DNA from: Fen-1258 sp964449775
Lineage (GTDB): Bacteria; Bacteroidota; Ignavibacteria; Ignavibacteriales; Melioribacteraceae
Length of the DNA stretch: 64,000 nt
Assembly: GCA_964449775.1 (NCBI GenBank)
Contig: CAYVBQ010000021.1
Coordinates: 1 to 64,000 of the forward strand
Direction of reading: 5' to 3'
The notes under the pieces: model-generated
What the model was told of the DNA's origin: nothing
Databases searched by the model: none
The model's input: only the letters and a program-made list of their open reading frames with translations
Program-made: the position numbers and the translations under genes
Shown here: piece by piece, positions 38,051 through 46,162 of the stretch
Numbering within the stretch: position 1 is the first letter of the stretch
How the letters are laid out: every line of letters begins with the position of its first letter

Positions 38051-38119
38051 ACCGGCTACAAACAAATCATTGACGCTGTAAAAGCAACAGCGAAAGACCT
38101 AACACACAATTCCAAATAA
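38051..38119 (+). pseudogene. Orphan 3' end of a 2Fe-2S subunit gene
   Basis: Directly after the activase stop, the frame reads TGYKQIIDAVKATAKDL and a stop. This parallels the end of the 2Fe-2S subunit (TGYKQIIEAIKETVKEI, from 33266). The DNA is shared most strongly at ACCGGCTACAAACAAAT and diverges after it. No start or upstream part exists. The last codons and the stop overlap a palindromic repeat (38109-38219). It appears to be the displaced original end of the host gene. Confidence 0.7.
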
Positions 38120-38219
38120 CAATTTCCAAATTTCAAATAATTTTCAATTACCAATCTCCATTTTTTGGAATTTGAGAGTTGGTATTTATTTGTTGATTGT
38201 CTTTTGGTTCTTGGAATTT
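38109..38219. repeat. Palindromic AT-rich repeat
   Basis: AATTCCAA at the left and TTGGAATT at the right end are complementary. The interior alternates CCAAATTTCAAATAA-like and GGAATTTGAGAG-like tracts that can fold back. It lies between the convergent activase and ygfK genes and may terminate both. Confidence 0.6.
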
Positions 38220-38227
38220 CACACCAC

Positions 38228-41200
38228 TTAAAATAAATACGAATAACTTTTTCGGACAGAATTGATTAGTTCAGTTAGCTTTTCAAATTCATCGCGTTCG
38301 GTGTTCAGCTTAAATGAAGTTTCAACAACTTCTCCATTTTCTGCTAAAACAATAATTCCATCTTCCATTTTCCATCGTACATCTAACATAGTTTGATTTT
38401 GATCTGTTCCCGTTCTAAAGAAGAATCCATCATTGCTTCCATTCTTAAATTCTTCCTCGCTCCAATACAAAGTAATTTTTTCTTTATACGGCGCACCCTG
38501 GTGAGGACAGAAAGTTTCGCAGTTACCGCACTCATTGCACAAAGCATCTAGATGAATGATCTGGTATTTATCTCTAAACGAAGTTGAATTAATTTCGATC
38601 GATACATTAGCACGGTTTGGGCAAACTTCCACGCATTTGTTACAGATGAAATTACATCCTAAACATCTTCCGGCTTCAGATATAAAATCTGAATGATTCT
38701 GGCTGTTAATCTGGCCTTTTCTACTTCTTATATCATTAAGATGCTCTTGATTATCAACTAAATAATTTTTAACCGGCTGGATTAAATGCTCAAGATTTTC
38801 TTTCCGGATAATTGCATCTGCCGCAGTTTTTCCGTCAGCAATTGACTCAACTACTGTGGATGGTCCTCTTAATGCGTCACCACCGATAAAAACATTTTCG
38901 ATCATCGTTTCGTTTGAGCTAGAAACTTTCACTCTATCTTTCTCTAAAGGAATTCGGTTTTCCAATAAAGACATTGTATCAACACGTTCGCCGATGGCAG
39001 AGATAACGGTATCAACCTGAATTTCTACAAACTCCCCCTCAACCGGTACAACATTTTTCCGTCCATCCGGACCAACATCGTCAAGCTTCATCTTTTGACA
39101 AGTAAGAACTCCGTTCAGGAATTTCGCGGGAAGTAATAGCTCTCTGAATTCCACTCCATCTTTTAACGCAGATTGAAATTCCTCTTTATCGGCGGGCATC
39201 TGTTCTTTTGTCCTACGATAAATCAAATACACTTTTTCAACACCATCATACCGTTTTGCTGCACGGGCGCTATCCATAGCAGAATTACCGCCACCTATGA
39301 CGGCTACAGATTTTCCAAGAGTAAAAATTTGCGCATTGTGATGATCCTTCAAAAATTCTATCGCACCCAAAATATTTTCATCATCGCTTATTAACTGAAT
39401 TTTATTTGATACCTCGGCGCCGATTGCGATATAAATGTATTTAAATCCTTCATTCTTCAGTTTTTCTGTTGAAAAATTTGGATCCATTCCAAAAATAAAT
39501 CTGATTCCATGCTTCTCTATAAATTCAATGTCTTTCTCAATTGCATCTTGAGGCAAACGGAATTTTGGCAAAACATTTTTCACAATTCCGCCGGCATTCA
39601 TCTCCCGCTCGAAAATAGTAACATCAAATCCGGCTTTGGCTAAAAAGTATGCGGCAGATAAACCTGAGGGACCCGCACCAATTATCGCAATTTTGGTATT
39701 GTTCTGATTTTCCAAAAAATCAGTTTTAAATTTTTTGAGGTAAGACTTGTATCCCTTCTCGGCAGCTTCTTTCTTGAGATCTCTAATTAATACGGGATCA
39801 TCATAATCCCATCTGGTGCAATGGTACATACACTGATGATCGCAAATGTACCCGGTTATATGAGGTAAAGGATTTTTAGAAATGATAAGTTCAAAAGCTT
39901 CTTCATATCTCTTCTGCTCCACTAATCTAATGTAAGCAGCAACATCTTGATGTATCGGGCAAGCTTCCTGACACGGCGCAATGAAACAATCCAACATGGG
40001 CAAACTCTTCGGAATCTTGATAGAATTTATTTCCCGTTTCTCCTTCGAATAATTTCTTTCGGAAAGGGACTCTTCAGCTACAGTTTTTAGAACAGACAAA
40101 TTAATTTTATTGCCCCGTTTATTCTTTAGATAATTATTCTCTGCTGTTTCAGTAATTTGTGATAAACGCAAATATCCGCCAGGTTTCAACAAGTCGGTAA
40201 CAAATGTAATTGGTGAAATTCCTGTCTGAAGAATTTCTTGAATGTTATGATTGGTTGCACCGCCGGAATAAGAAATATTTATCTCTCCATTAAACTCGGT
40301 TGCAAGTTTGTTCGCCAAATTTATTGTTAATGGGAAGATTGATCTGCCGGACATATACATATCATTGCCTGGCAATACTTGAATTGTGTTTTTTACTCCC
40401 AGTGTGTTTGAAAGTTTTATCCCAAAAACTCTATTGTTTGCTGCGGCAAACGCACGCAGACGGTTAATCATTGGTATTGCGTCTTTATATTGCAAATCAT
40501 GGTCGAATGAACTCTTATCGAGGCTAATATATTTGTATCCAAGTTTATGAAGTGTATTGTGTACAAAATCGTATCCTAAAAGTGTTGGATTTAACTTGAC
40601 ATAAGTATGCAGATTTTTTTCTTGAATCAGATATTTGGCAATTGCTTCGATTTCTTGTGGCGGACAACCATGCATAGTTGAAAGAGTAACCGAAGTGGAA
40701 ATTTGTGGCGAAATCTTTTCTATCTTTTTGATGGTCTCTTCAATCTTATCCTGGTTAATAGAAAAATTCTCCTCGAGTAATTGAATCGTAAATTTATTCC
40801 GGAGTTGATTGATTAATTGGGATTTGTATAAAGCGAACAATTCATTCTTCGATGCATCTTTCAACTCTTCTATGAATCTATCCATTCTTTCCGTTTTTAT
40901 CCCATCCAGATCGTAACCAACGCTCATGTTAAAAACAAATCCTCTCTCGGATTGCGAAAGTTGAAATATGTTTTTCAAGAGATGAAGTAAAATCCACGCT
41001 TTGACATATTCCGAGTAGGATTCATCCAGAGAAAGTTCTTGAGACCATTCCACGTTATAGCCTTCATCTTGTGCATCTATGCATGGTTTATCAATCTTTA
41101 AGTTGTCTAACTTCTGAACTGTCTTGAGTTCAAAAAACCTTCCGCCAACCAGATAAGCGCTGATAATATTTTGTGTCATCTGAGTATGGGGTCCGGCTGC

Positions 41201-41371
41201 GGGTCCAAATGGTGTATCAAGAGTCTCACCAAAGATCTTTTCATCACCTCTTATTTTTGTATAGTGAAATTTTGCTGAAGGAATTCCGAATATTGTCTTT
41301 TGATTGGCATATTCGGAAATAATCCAGTTGATCAAATTTCGAAAAGGAATTGGCTGCATCTTATCCGACAT
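38228..41371 (-). CDS. ygfK: YgfK-type iron-sulfur flavoprotein (putative selenate reductase subunit family)
   Basis: The protein has 1047 residues in three blocks. The N-terminal 430 residues resemble a dihydroorotate-dehydrogenase-type barrel. A GltD-like block has cysteine clusters (APCQEACPIH, DHQCMYHCTRWD), an FAD loop IGAGPSGLSAAYFL and an NAD(P)H loop IGGGNSAMDSARA. The C-terminus holds two ferredoxin motifs (CNFICNKCVEVCP, CNECGNCETFCP). YgfK is required for anaerobic uric-acid use in gut bacteria and likely performs a reductive step with NAD(P)H. It is the only gene of the locus on the minus strand, convergent with the activase and divergent from ygeY. The start at ATG 41371 is preferred over TTG 41383. 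Confidence 0.88.
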   Translation of the reverse strand: MSDKMQPIPFRNLINWIISEYANQKTIFGIPSAKFHYTKIRGDEKIFGETLDTPFGPAAGPHTQMTQNIISAYLVGGRFFELKTVQKLDNLKIDKPCIDAQDEGYNVEWSQELSLDESYSEYVKAWILLHLLKNIFQLSQSERGFVFNMSVGYDLDGIKTERMDRFIEELKDASKNELFALYKSQLINQLRNKFTIQLLEENFSINQDKIEETIKKIEKISPQISTSVTLSTMHGCPPQEIEAIAKYLIQEKNLHTYVKLNPTLLGYDFVHNTLHKLGYKYISLDKSSFDHDLQYKDAIPMINRLRAFAAANNRVFGIKLSNTLGVKNTIQVLPGNDMYMSGRSIFPLTINLANKLATEFNGEINISYSGGATNHNIQEILQTGISPITFVTDLLKPGGYLRLSQITETAENNYLKNKRGNKINLSVLKTVAEESLSERNYSKEKREINSIKIPKSLPMLDCFIAPCQEACPIHQDVAAYIRLVEQKRYEEAFELIISKNPLPHITGYICDHQCMYHCTRWDYDDPVLIRDLKKEAAEKGYKSYLKKFKTDFLENQNNTKIAIIGAGPSGLSAAYFLAKAGFDVTIFEREMNAGGIVKNVLPKFRLPQDAIEKDIEFIEKHGIRFIFGMDPNFSTEKLKNEGFKYIYIAIGAEVSNKIQLISDDENILGAIEFLKDHHNAQIFTLGKSVAVIGGGNSAMDSARAAKRYDGVEKVYLIYRRTKEQMPADKEEFQSALKDGVEFRELLLPAKFLNGVLTCQKMKLDDVGPDGRKNVVPVEGEFVEIQVDTVISAIGERVDTMSLLENRIPLEKDRVKVSSSNETMIENVFIGGDALRGPSTVVESIADGKTAADAIIRKENLEHLIQPVKNYLVDNQEHLNDIRSRKGQINSQNHSDFISEAGRCLGCNFICNKCVEVCPNRANVSIEINSTSFRDKYQIIHLDALCNECGNCETFCPHQGAPYKEKITLYWSEEEFKNGSNDGFFFRTGTDQNQTMLDVRWKMEDGIIVLAENGEVVETSFKLNTERDEFEKLTELINSVRKSYSYLF

Positions 41372-41487
41372 AATAAATCCCAAAATTGTTCTTGTTAAAT
41401 ATAAATATAAGATATAACGGTATTAAGTATGAAAGCAATTTTGTAATTTCCGATCAAAATAATTTGTTACTTTGAACCATCTTTGGC

Positions 41488-41560
41488 GGGGAAGAGTCTA
41501 AATCACTTCTTTGGTTTAAGATTCTTTATTTCGCAGAAGTGCAATTCGAAAGGACAAAGC
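41488..41560. repeat. Degenerate copy of the dispersed palindromic repeat
   Basis: AAGAGTCTAAA and TTTAAGATTCTT form complementary arms in the 211-bp gap between the divergent ygfK and ygeY genes, resembling the inner part of the CHSEERSDEESQ-type repeats. The outer ends are eroded. The promoters of both genes must lie in this gap. Confidence 0.4.
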
Positions 41561-41594
41561 AAGAAATTAATTATCTTAAATAAATGGTACTAAC

Positions 41595-42803
41595 ATGGAA
41601 AACTCATTAAACGAAAAATTATTCGGCGCAGTTGAGGCTGAAAAAGAAAACCTATTTTCACTAATTCAAAAACTGATTCAAATCAGAAGTTACAGCGGTG
41701 AAGAGAAAGAAATCGTTGAGTTCATTGTATCGAAGATGAAAGAATACGGATTTGATGAAGCATACCATGATGCGTTTGGAAATGCAATTGGAAGAATTGG
41801 AAATGGTCCGATCAAAATTATGTTTGATGCGCACATTGACACAGTGAAAGTAACCGAAACTGAAACTTGGACGCACCCGCCATTCGGCGGAGAAATTGTA
41901 AACGGAAAAATGTATGGCCGCGGCGCAGTTGATGAGAAGCCGGCTATGGCTGGATTTATGATCGCCGGTAAAGTGTTGAAACAAATTTATGGAGATAATT
42001 TTCCATTCACTCTTTATGTTGTCGGTTCAGTTCTTGAAGAAGATGCCGACGGTTATCCGCTTTATCATATTATCGCCAACGAAGGAATCAAACCGGATTA
42101 CGTTGTGCTGGGCGAACCTACCGATCTAAAAGTTTACCGCGGACAGCGTGGAAGAATGGAAGTGAAAATTACAGCTACCGGCAAATCCGCTCACGGTGCG
42201 CATAACCAGAAAGGTATTAACGCTATCTATAAGATGATGCCAATTGTTGCAGAAATTGAGAAACTCGATAAAAAATTGAAACCGAAAAATCCTCTCGGCA
42301 AAGGATCAATTACTGTCAGCAACATAACTTCCAAAGCACCTTCGATGTGTTCGGTTTCGGATTTCTGTCAGATTCATCTTGATAGAAGAATGACAATTGG
42401 TGAAAACAAAAATTCTGTGGTAAAGGAATTGAAAGCCATCATAAAGAAATTTAAGAGTGATGCAAAAGTTTCCATTCCAAATGTTGAAGGTGTTAGCTGG
42501 AAGGGAACAAACTTTTCTCAAGAAGCATATTTCCCTACGTGGGTTTATGACGAAAAGCATCCGTTAGTTGATGCGGCGATGAAAACTTCCAAAGCGGCTA
42601 TGGGAAAAGCGAAGAGCGGTGTCTGGAGTTTTTCCACTAACGGTGTTGCAACAGCGGGACATTTCGGAATTCCGACAATTGGTTTTGCGCCGGGTAAAGA
42701 GGAACTTGCTCATTCTTCAAAAGAAGAACTTGTGCTTAACGATCTTTTGAAAGCGACAAAGTTTTATTCACTGTTCCCGTTTATGATTACAGGAAAGCAA
42801 TAG
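41595..42803 (+). CDS. ygeY: YgeY-type M20 family hydrolase
   Basis: The 402-residue enzyme is a di-metal M20 peptidase/deacylase. Ligands appear in DAHIDTV (near residue 78), GRGAVDEKPAMAG (near 115), VLEEDADG with the catalytic and metal-binding Glu pair (near 150), and a C-terminal H in AHSSKEEL. YgeY belongs to the set of genes needed for anaerobic uric-acid breakdown and probably hydrolyses an amide or carbamoyl intermediate. It is divergent from ygfK. A diverged orphan copy of its last residues lies at 43417-43485, beyond the ORF6N gene. Confidence 0.87.
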   Translation: MENSLNEKLFGAVEAEKENLFSLIQKLIQIRSYSGEEKEIVEFIVSKMKEYGFDEAYHDAFGNAIGRIGNGPIKIMFDAHIDTVKVTETETWTHPPFGGEIVNGKMYGRGAVDEKPAMAGFMIAGKVLKQIYGDNFPFTLYVVGSVLEEDADGYPLYHIIANEGIKPDYVVLGEPTDLKVYRGQRGRMEVKITATGKSAHGAHNQKGINAIYKMMPIVAEIEKLDKKLKPKNPLGKGSITVSNITSKAPSMCSVSDFCQIHLDRRMTIGENKNSVVKELKAIIKKFKSDAKVSIPNVEGVSWKGTNFSQEAYFPTWVYDEKHPLVDAAMKTSKAAMGKAKSGVWSFSTNGVATAGHFGIPTIGFAPGKEELAHSSKEELVLNDLLKATKFYSLFPFMITGKQ

Positions 42804-42819
42804 AGTGGAGAATCAAAAT

Positions 42820-42844
42820 TTGAAGTCACAATTTGTGACTTCAA
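42820..42844. repeat. Perfect hairpin between ygeY and the ORF6N gene
   Basis: TTGAAGTCACA and TGTGACTTCAA form an 11-bp perfect stem with a 3-nt loop. It lies at the left side of the ORF6N insert and may mark the element's edge or act as an operator or terminator. Confidence 0.6.
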
Positions 42845-42921
42845 GTTGGGGCACCATGCGAAAGAGGATCTTAACGTTTTCACATGTAAATAAGTCAAAA
42901 AAAATACGAAAGTGAGATCGA

Positions 42922-43416
42922 ATGACCGAGCTAATTAGAAATCGTGTAGTATCTCTTATTCGATATTTTCGAGGTCAAAAAGTTATACTTGATAGTGATA
43001 TTGCTCTACTTTACGGAGTGGAGACGAAACGACTTAAAGAAGCAGTAAGAAGAAATATTGAAAGGTTTCCACTGGACTTTATGTTTAAACTTAGCAGTGA
43101 AGAATACGCTTCTTTAAGGTCGCAAATTGCGTCCTTAAAAAGGGGGCAGCATTCGAAATACTTACCATTTGCTTTTACTGAACAAGGTGTCTCTATGCTT
43201 TCGAGTGTTCTTAACTCTTCCAAAGCTATAAAAGTAAACATAGAAATCATGAGAGCTTTTGTAGAGCTTCGAAGGTTGATTGATGCCAATAAAGAACTTC
43301 TTGTTCGTATTGAACAAATGGAAAAGAAATATGATAAACATTTTCAAATAGTATTTGAGGCAATAAAAGAATTAATGAGAGAAGATGAAAAACCAAAACG
43401 TAAAATTGGGTTTTGA
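42922..43416 (+). CDS. ORF6N (KilA-N-like) domain protein
   Basis: The 164-residue protein starts with the ORF6N domain: GQKVILDSDIALLYGVETKR, NIERFPLDFMFKLS, and LPFAFTEQGVSMLSSVL (residues 18-100). It ends with a coiled-coil-like charged tail. ORF6N domains bind DNA in phage antirepressors and are frequent as single accessory genes in Bacteroidota and Ignavibacteria. Here it interrupts the purine locus between ygeY and ygeW and is bounded by a hairpin on the left and an orphan ygeY 3' end on the right, so it is a recent insertion rather than a pathway member. Confidence 0.85.
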   Translation: MTELIRNRVVSLIRYFRGQKVILDSDIALLYGVETKRLKEAVRRNIERFPLDFMFKLSSEEYASLRSQIASLKRGQHSKYLPFAFTEQGVSMLSSVLNSSKAIKVNIEIMRAFVELRRLIDANKELLVRIEQMEKKYDKHFQIVFEAIKELMREDEKPKRKIGF

Positions 43417-43485
43417 AGCTCTTTACTCTTGAAAGTAACAAAATTTTATTCGCTTTTCCCGTTCAAGTTGGTTGAAAATATTTAA
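43417..43485 (+). pseudogene. Orphan 3' end of a ygeY gene
   Basis: Immediately after the ORF6N stop an open frame reads LLLKVTKFYSLFPFKLVENI and a stop, matching the end of YgeY (LLKATKFYSLFPFMITGKQ). The DNA match covers about 40 bp with several differences, then ends diverge. It is the third case in this window of a host gene end displaced to the far side of a small insert. Confidence 0.7.
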
Positions 43486-43490
43486 AAGAA

Positions 43491-43574
43491 ATAGCACACG
43501 GATGACACAGATTTTACAGATTCCCGCTGATTGAATCCGTGAAAACCAACGTCATCTGTGTTATCTGCGTTCTA
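43491..43574. repeat. Palindromic repeat of the CACGGATGACACAGAT type
   Basis: CACGGAT at the left pairs with AATCCGTG in the middle, and GACACAGAT pairs with ATCTGTGTTATC at the right. It lies just upstream of ygeW; the AAAAAGGAGC ribosome-binding site of ygeW starts directly after it. Confidence 0.65.
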
Positions 43575-43594
43575 TTACATAAAAAGGAGCAAAA

Positions 43595-44605
43595 ATGGAA
43601 ACAAGATTTAAAGGAAGACATTTTATAACAGAGGACAACTGGACGAAAGAAGAACTGGATATAGTTTTTGAAACAGCGTTCGACTTGAAGAAAAAATTCT
43701 ATGCTGAAGAGCAAACTCTCTGGTTGCCGTATAAAACATTATTTATGATGTTCTTTGAACAATCAACCCGAACGAGAAACTCGATGGAAGCCGGAATGAC
43801 TCAACTAGGCGGGCACGCTCACGATTTAACTCCGGATAAAATGCAGATCACGCACGGTGAAGTTGCAAAAGACACTGCAATAATTCTCAGCCGCATGGGT
43901 CACGGCATTGCATGTAGAAATTGTTTCTACGGAGTTGGTAATAAATATTTAAATGAACTCGCTCAATATTCGCACAAACCTGTTATGTCGCTTCAAGATG
44001 ATGTATATCATCCGTTCCAAGGACTTGCAGATTTGATGACGATCTTTGAGCACATGGGTAGAAATACCGAAAGATTAAAAGTAACTGTCTCGTGGGCATA
44101 CGCAACAACGCATTCAAAACCTCTCAGCGTTCCGCAAACACAAATTCTTCTTTTCCCTCGTTACGGAATTGACGTTACCGTAGCTCACCCAAAAGAATTT
44201 CCGTTAAGTAAAAACATTGTAGAAAAAGCTCAAAAGAACGCAATTGAGGGCGGGGGTAGTTTATGCTTCACAAATAATATGGATGAGGCTTTTGAAGGCG
44301 CTCACATTGTTATCCCCAAAAACTGGGGCGGCTTTGGCTATTATGATGAAGAGCATTATCTCTCTAACGAAGATGAATGCAAAAAAGAGATGAAAAGTAA
44401 TCTTGAAAAATATAAGAGTTGGATTTGCGACGATAAGAGAATTAAACTGGCAGACAAGAATGTAAAACTAATGCACGCTCTTCCGGCGGATAGAAATAAT
44501 GAAGTTACTGACGCCATTCTCGATGATCCAAATATTTCAATTGTGTTTGATGAAGCTGAGAATCGTCTTCATACGGCAAAGGCAATCATGGGATTAACAA
44601 TGTGA
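43595..44605 (+). CDS. ygeW: Knotted carbamoyltransferase YgeW
   Basis: The 336-residue enzyme belongs to the aspartate/ornithine carbamoyltransferase superfamily. It has the carbamoyl-phosphate loop STRTRNSMEAGM (near residue 52), the family-specific GGHAHDLTPDKMQITHGE, HPFQGLADLMT (the HPxQ motif), and the C-terminal HALPADR. The longer insertions mark the YgeW subfamily, whose substrate is unsettled. In purine-degrading clusters it is thought to release or capture carbamoyl phosphate, so that a carbamate kinase could make ATP; no such kinase is in the window. AAGGAG lies 7 nt before the ATG. Confidence 0.88.
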   Translation: METRFKGRHFITEDNWTKEELDIVFETAFDLKKKFYAEEQTLWLPYKTLFMMFFEQSTRTRNSMEAGMTQLGGHAHDLTPDKMQITHGEVAKDTAIILSRMGHGIACRNCFYGVGNKYLNELAQYSHKPVMSLQDDVYHPFQGLADLMTIFEHMGRNTERLKVTVSWAYATTHSKPLSVPQTQILLFPRYGIDVTVAHPKEFPLSKNIVEKAQKNAIEGGGSLCFTNNMDEAFEGAHIVIPKNWGGFGYYDEEHYLSNEDECKKEMKSNLEKYKSWICDDKRIKLADKNVKLMHALPADRNNEVTDAILDDPNISIVFDEAENRLHTAKAIMGLTM

Positions 44606-44609
44606 GTAT

Positions 44610-44698
44610 GTCATTCTGACGAACGAAGTGAGGAAGAATCTCCTAAGATAAAGTTGTAAGAGATCCTTCGTCGTCTGCTTCGACAGGCTCAGTATGAC
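44610..44698. repeat. Dispersed palindromic repeat, CHSEERSDEESQ type, copy 5
   Basis: The element runs GTCATTCTGACGAACGAAGT...AGAATCTCC, then AGATCCTTCGTCGTCTGCTT...CAGTATGAC. It fills the gap between ygeW and the threonine-synthase-like gene. Confidence 0.75.
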
Positions 44699-44713
44699 TC
44701 CTCAGGATTATAA

Positions 44714-46039
44714 ATGAAAAAATATTTTTACAAATGTTTCGACTGCGGAAAGACTTTCGATAAAGATGAGGTTGAAAGTCATTTGATCTATCTTTGTCCG
44801 GCTTGCGGTTCCGTTGAAAAGAACCAGCCGTTGCGCGGAGTTCTCCTTATCGAATATGATTATGAATCAATTAAAAAAAATCATACAAAAGAAGAATTCC
44901 TAAAATTGTCACCTGGAAAATTTTGGCAGTATGGTTTTCTATGGCCTCTCAATTTTGAGCCTTGTCATTCTGAGGAACGGAGTGACGAAGAATCTCAGAT
45001 CAATAAAGAAAAAAAATCTTCCTTTGTCCCTTCTGGAATCACTCAAAATCAACTCGGTAAGATTTCCCTTCCGACAAACGGTTTGTTAGAGTATTCATTC
45101 GAAGGAAATAAATTTCTTGTTCTTGATGACACACGCAATCCAACTTTATCTTTCAAAGACCGGGCTTCAAGTCTGGTGGCAATTAAAGCAATACAACTTG
45201 GAATAAAAAAGATTGCCGCTGCATCCACCGGAAATGCAGGATCTTCACTTGCGGGTATTTGTTCGCGGCTCGGATTGAGTTCGGTTATATTCGTTCCCAG
45301 AAACATTCCAGAGGCGAAAAGAATACAAATTCAATCTTACGGTGCGGAAATTTATTTAGTTGACGGTGACTATGATTTAGCTTTTGATACATGTCTTGAA
45401 ATCTCTACAGAAAAAAAATGGTACAACAGAAACACTGCTTACAATCCGCTCACAATTGAAGGGAAAAAATCTGCCGCGTTCGATATTTTTCTATCCACAA
45501 ACGGAAATATGCCCGATATTATTTTTGTCCCGACCGGTGACGGTGTAATACTCTCCGGACTTTACAAAGGTTTGTGGGAGTTGAAAGAACTTGGCTGGAT
45601 TGAAAAAATACCAAAGTTAATCTGTGTTCAGGCCGAAGGAGGGAATGCTGTGGTGCGATATACATCCAATCAAAAATTTGAATACAAGTCTGCTTCGAGC
45701 GTTGCCGATTCAATTTGTGCTGGTGCACCAAGATGTTTGTACATGGCGTACAATGCAATTGTGAAATCTGACGGCGATGCAGTTGAAGTGAGTGACGAAG
45801 AAATATTAGATGCTCAAAAAATTGTAGCTCAAAAATTCGGTATATTATTAGAGCCATCTTCATCTTCCACATTTGCGGCTTTTAAGAAATATATTAACTC
45901 CAAAAAAATTAGCGATGAATCAGTATTGCTTCTTTTTACCGGGAATGGATTGAAGGATATGTCGGCGTTAAGAATATGGAATAAAGAAATTGAACCGGTT
46001 AGAACTGAAGATTTGAAAAAAATGTTTCTTAAAAAGTAA
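44714..46039 (+). CDS. Threonine-synthase-like PLP enzyme with a repeat inserted in frame
   Basis: The 441-residue protein starts with a zinc-ribbon-like pair (CFDCGKTF and CPACGS). A fold-type II PLP domain follows, with the lysine in NPTLSFKDRASS (near residue 148), a TGNAG loop, and the glycine-rich PTGDGVI near 275. It resembles threonine synthases; next to ygeW such paralogs are probably lyases of purine catabolism rather than of threonine synthesis. Residues of about 85-108 (CHSEERSDEESQ and what follows) are the translation of a dispersed repeat that has entered the gene without breaking the frame, between the N-terminal extension and the catalytic core. Confidence 0.8.
   Translation: MKKYFYKCFDCGKTFDKDEVESHLIYLCPACGSVEKNQPLRGVLLIEYDYESIKKNHTKEEFLKLSPGKFWQYGFLWPLNFEPCHSEERSDEESQINKEKKSSFVPSGITQNQLGKISLPTNGLLEYSFEGNKFLVLDDTRNPTLSFKDRASSLVAIKAIQLGIKKIAAASTGNAGSSLAGICSRLGLSSVIFVPRNIPEAKRIQIQSYGAEIYLVDGDYDLAFDTCLEISTEKKWYNRNTAYNPLTIEGKKSAAFDIFLSTNGNMPDIIFVPTGDGVILSGLYKGLWELKELGWIEKIPKLICVQAEGGNAVVRYTSNQKFEYKSASSVADSICAGAPRCLYMAYNAIVKSDGDAVEVSDEEILDAQKIVAQKFGILLEPSSSSTFAAFKKYINSKKISDESVLLLFTGNGLKDMSALRIWNKEIEPVRTEDLKKMFLKK
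44964..45037. repeat. Dispersed palindromic repeat inside a coding sequence, copy 6
   Basis: GTCATTCTGAGGAACGGAGTG and the following GAAGAATCTC match copy 5 (44610) closely, but here the repeat lies within the threonine-synthase-like gene in an open frame. The right end is eroded. Confidence 0.75.
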
Positions 46040-46081
46040 TTTTTAGTTTGGCGCTGGATAGAACCGGCGAAAATAATTCAA

Positions 46082-46139
46082 GGGGGTGGTCTATTTTTAG
46101 CTAAATCATGCTGACGGCAATTACCTAAAAATGCCCCGG
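46082..46139 (+). other. Stem-loop in the leader of the MocA-like gene
   Basis: In the 123-bp gap before the mocA-like gene, TATTTTTAG (46092-46100) pairs with CTAAAAATG (46125-46133), and GGGG (46083-46086) with CCCC (46134-46137). It could be a structured leader or the relic of a transposon end (GGGTGGTCTATTTTT is reminiscent of IS21-type intergenic repeats). No known riboswitch consensus was matched. Confidence 0.35.
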
Positions 46140-46162
46140 TACTATTGAAAAATTATTCTGAT

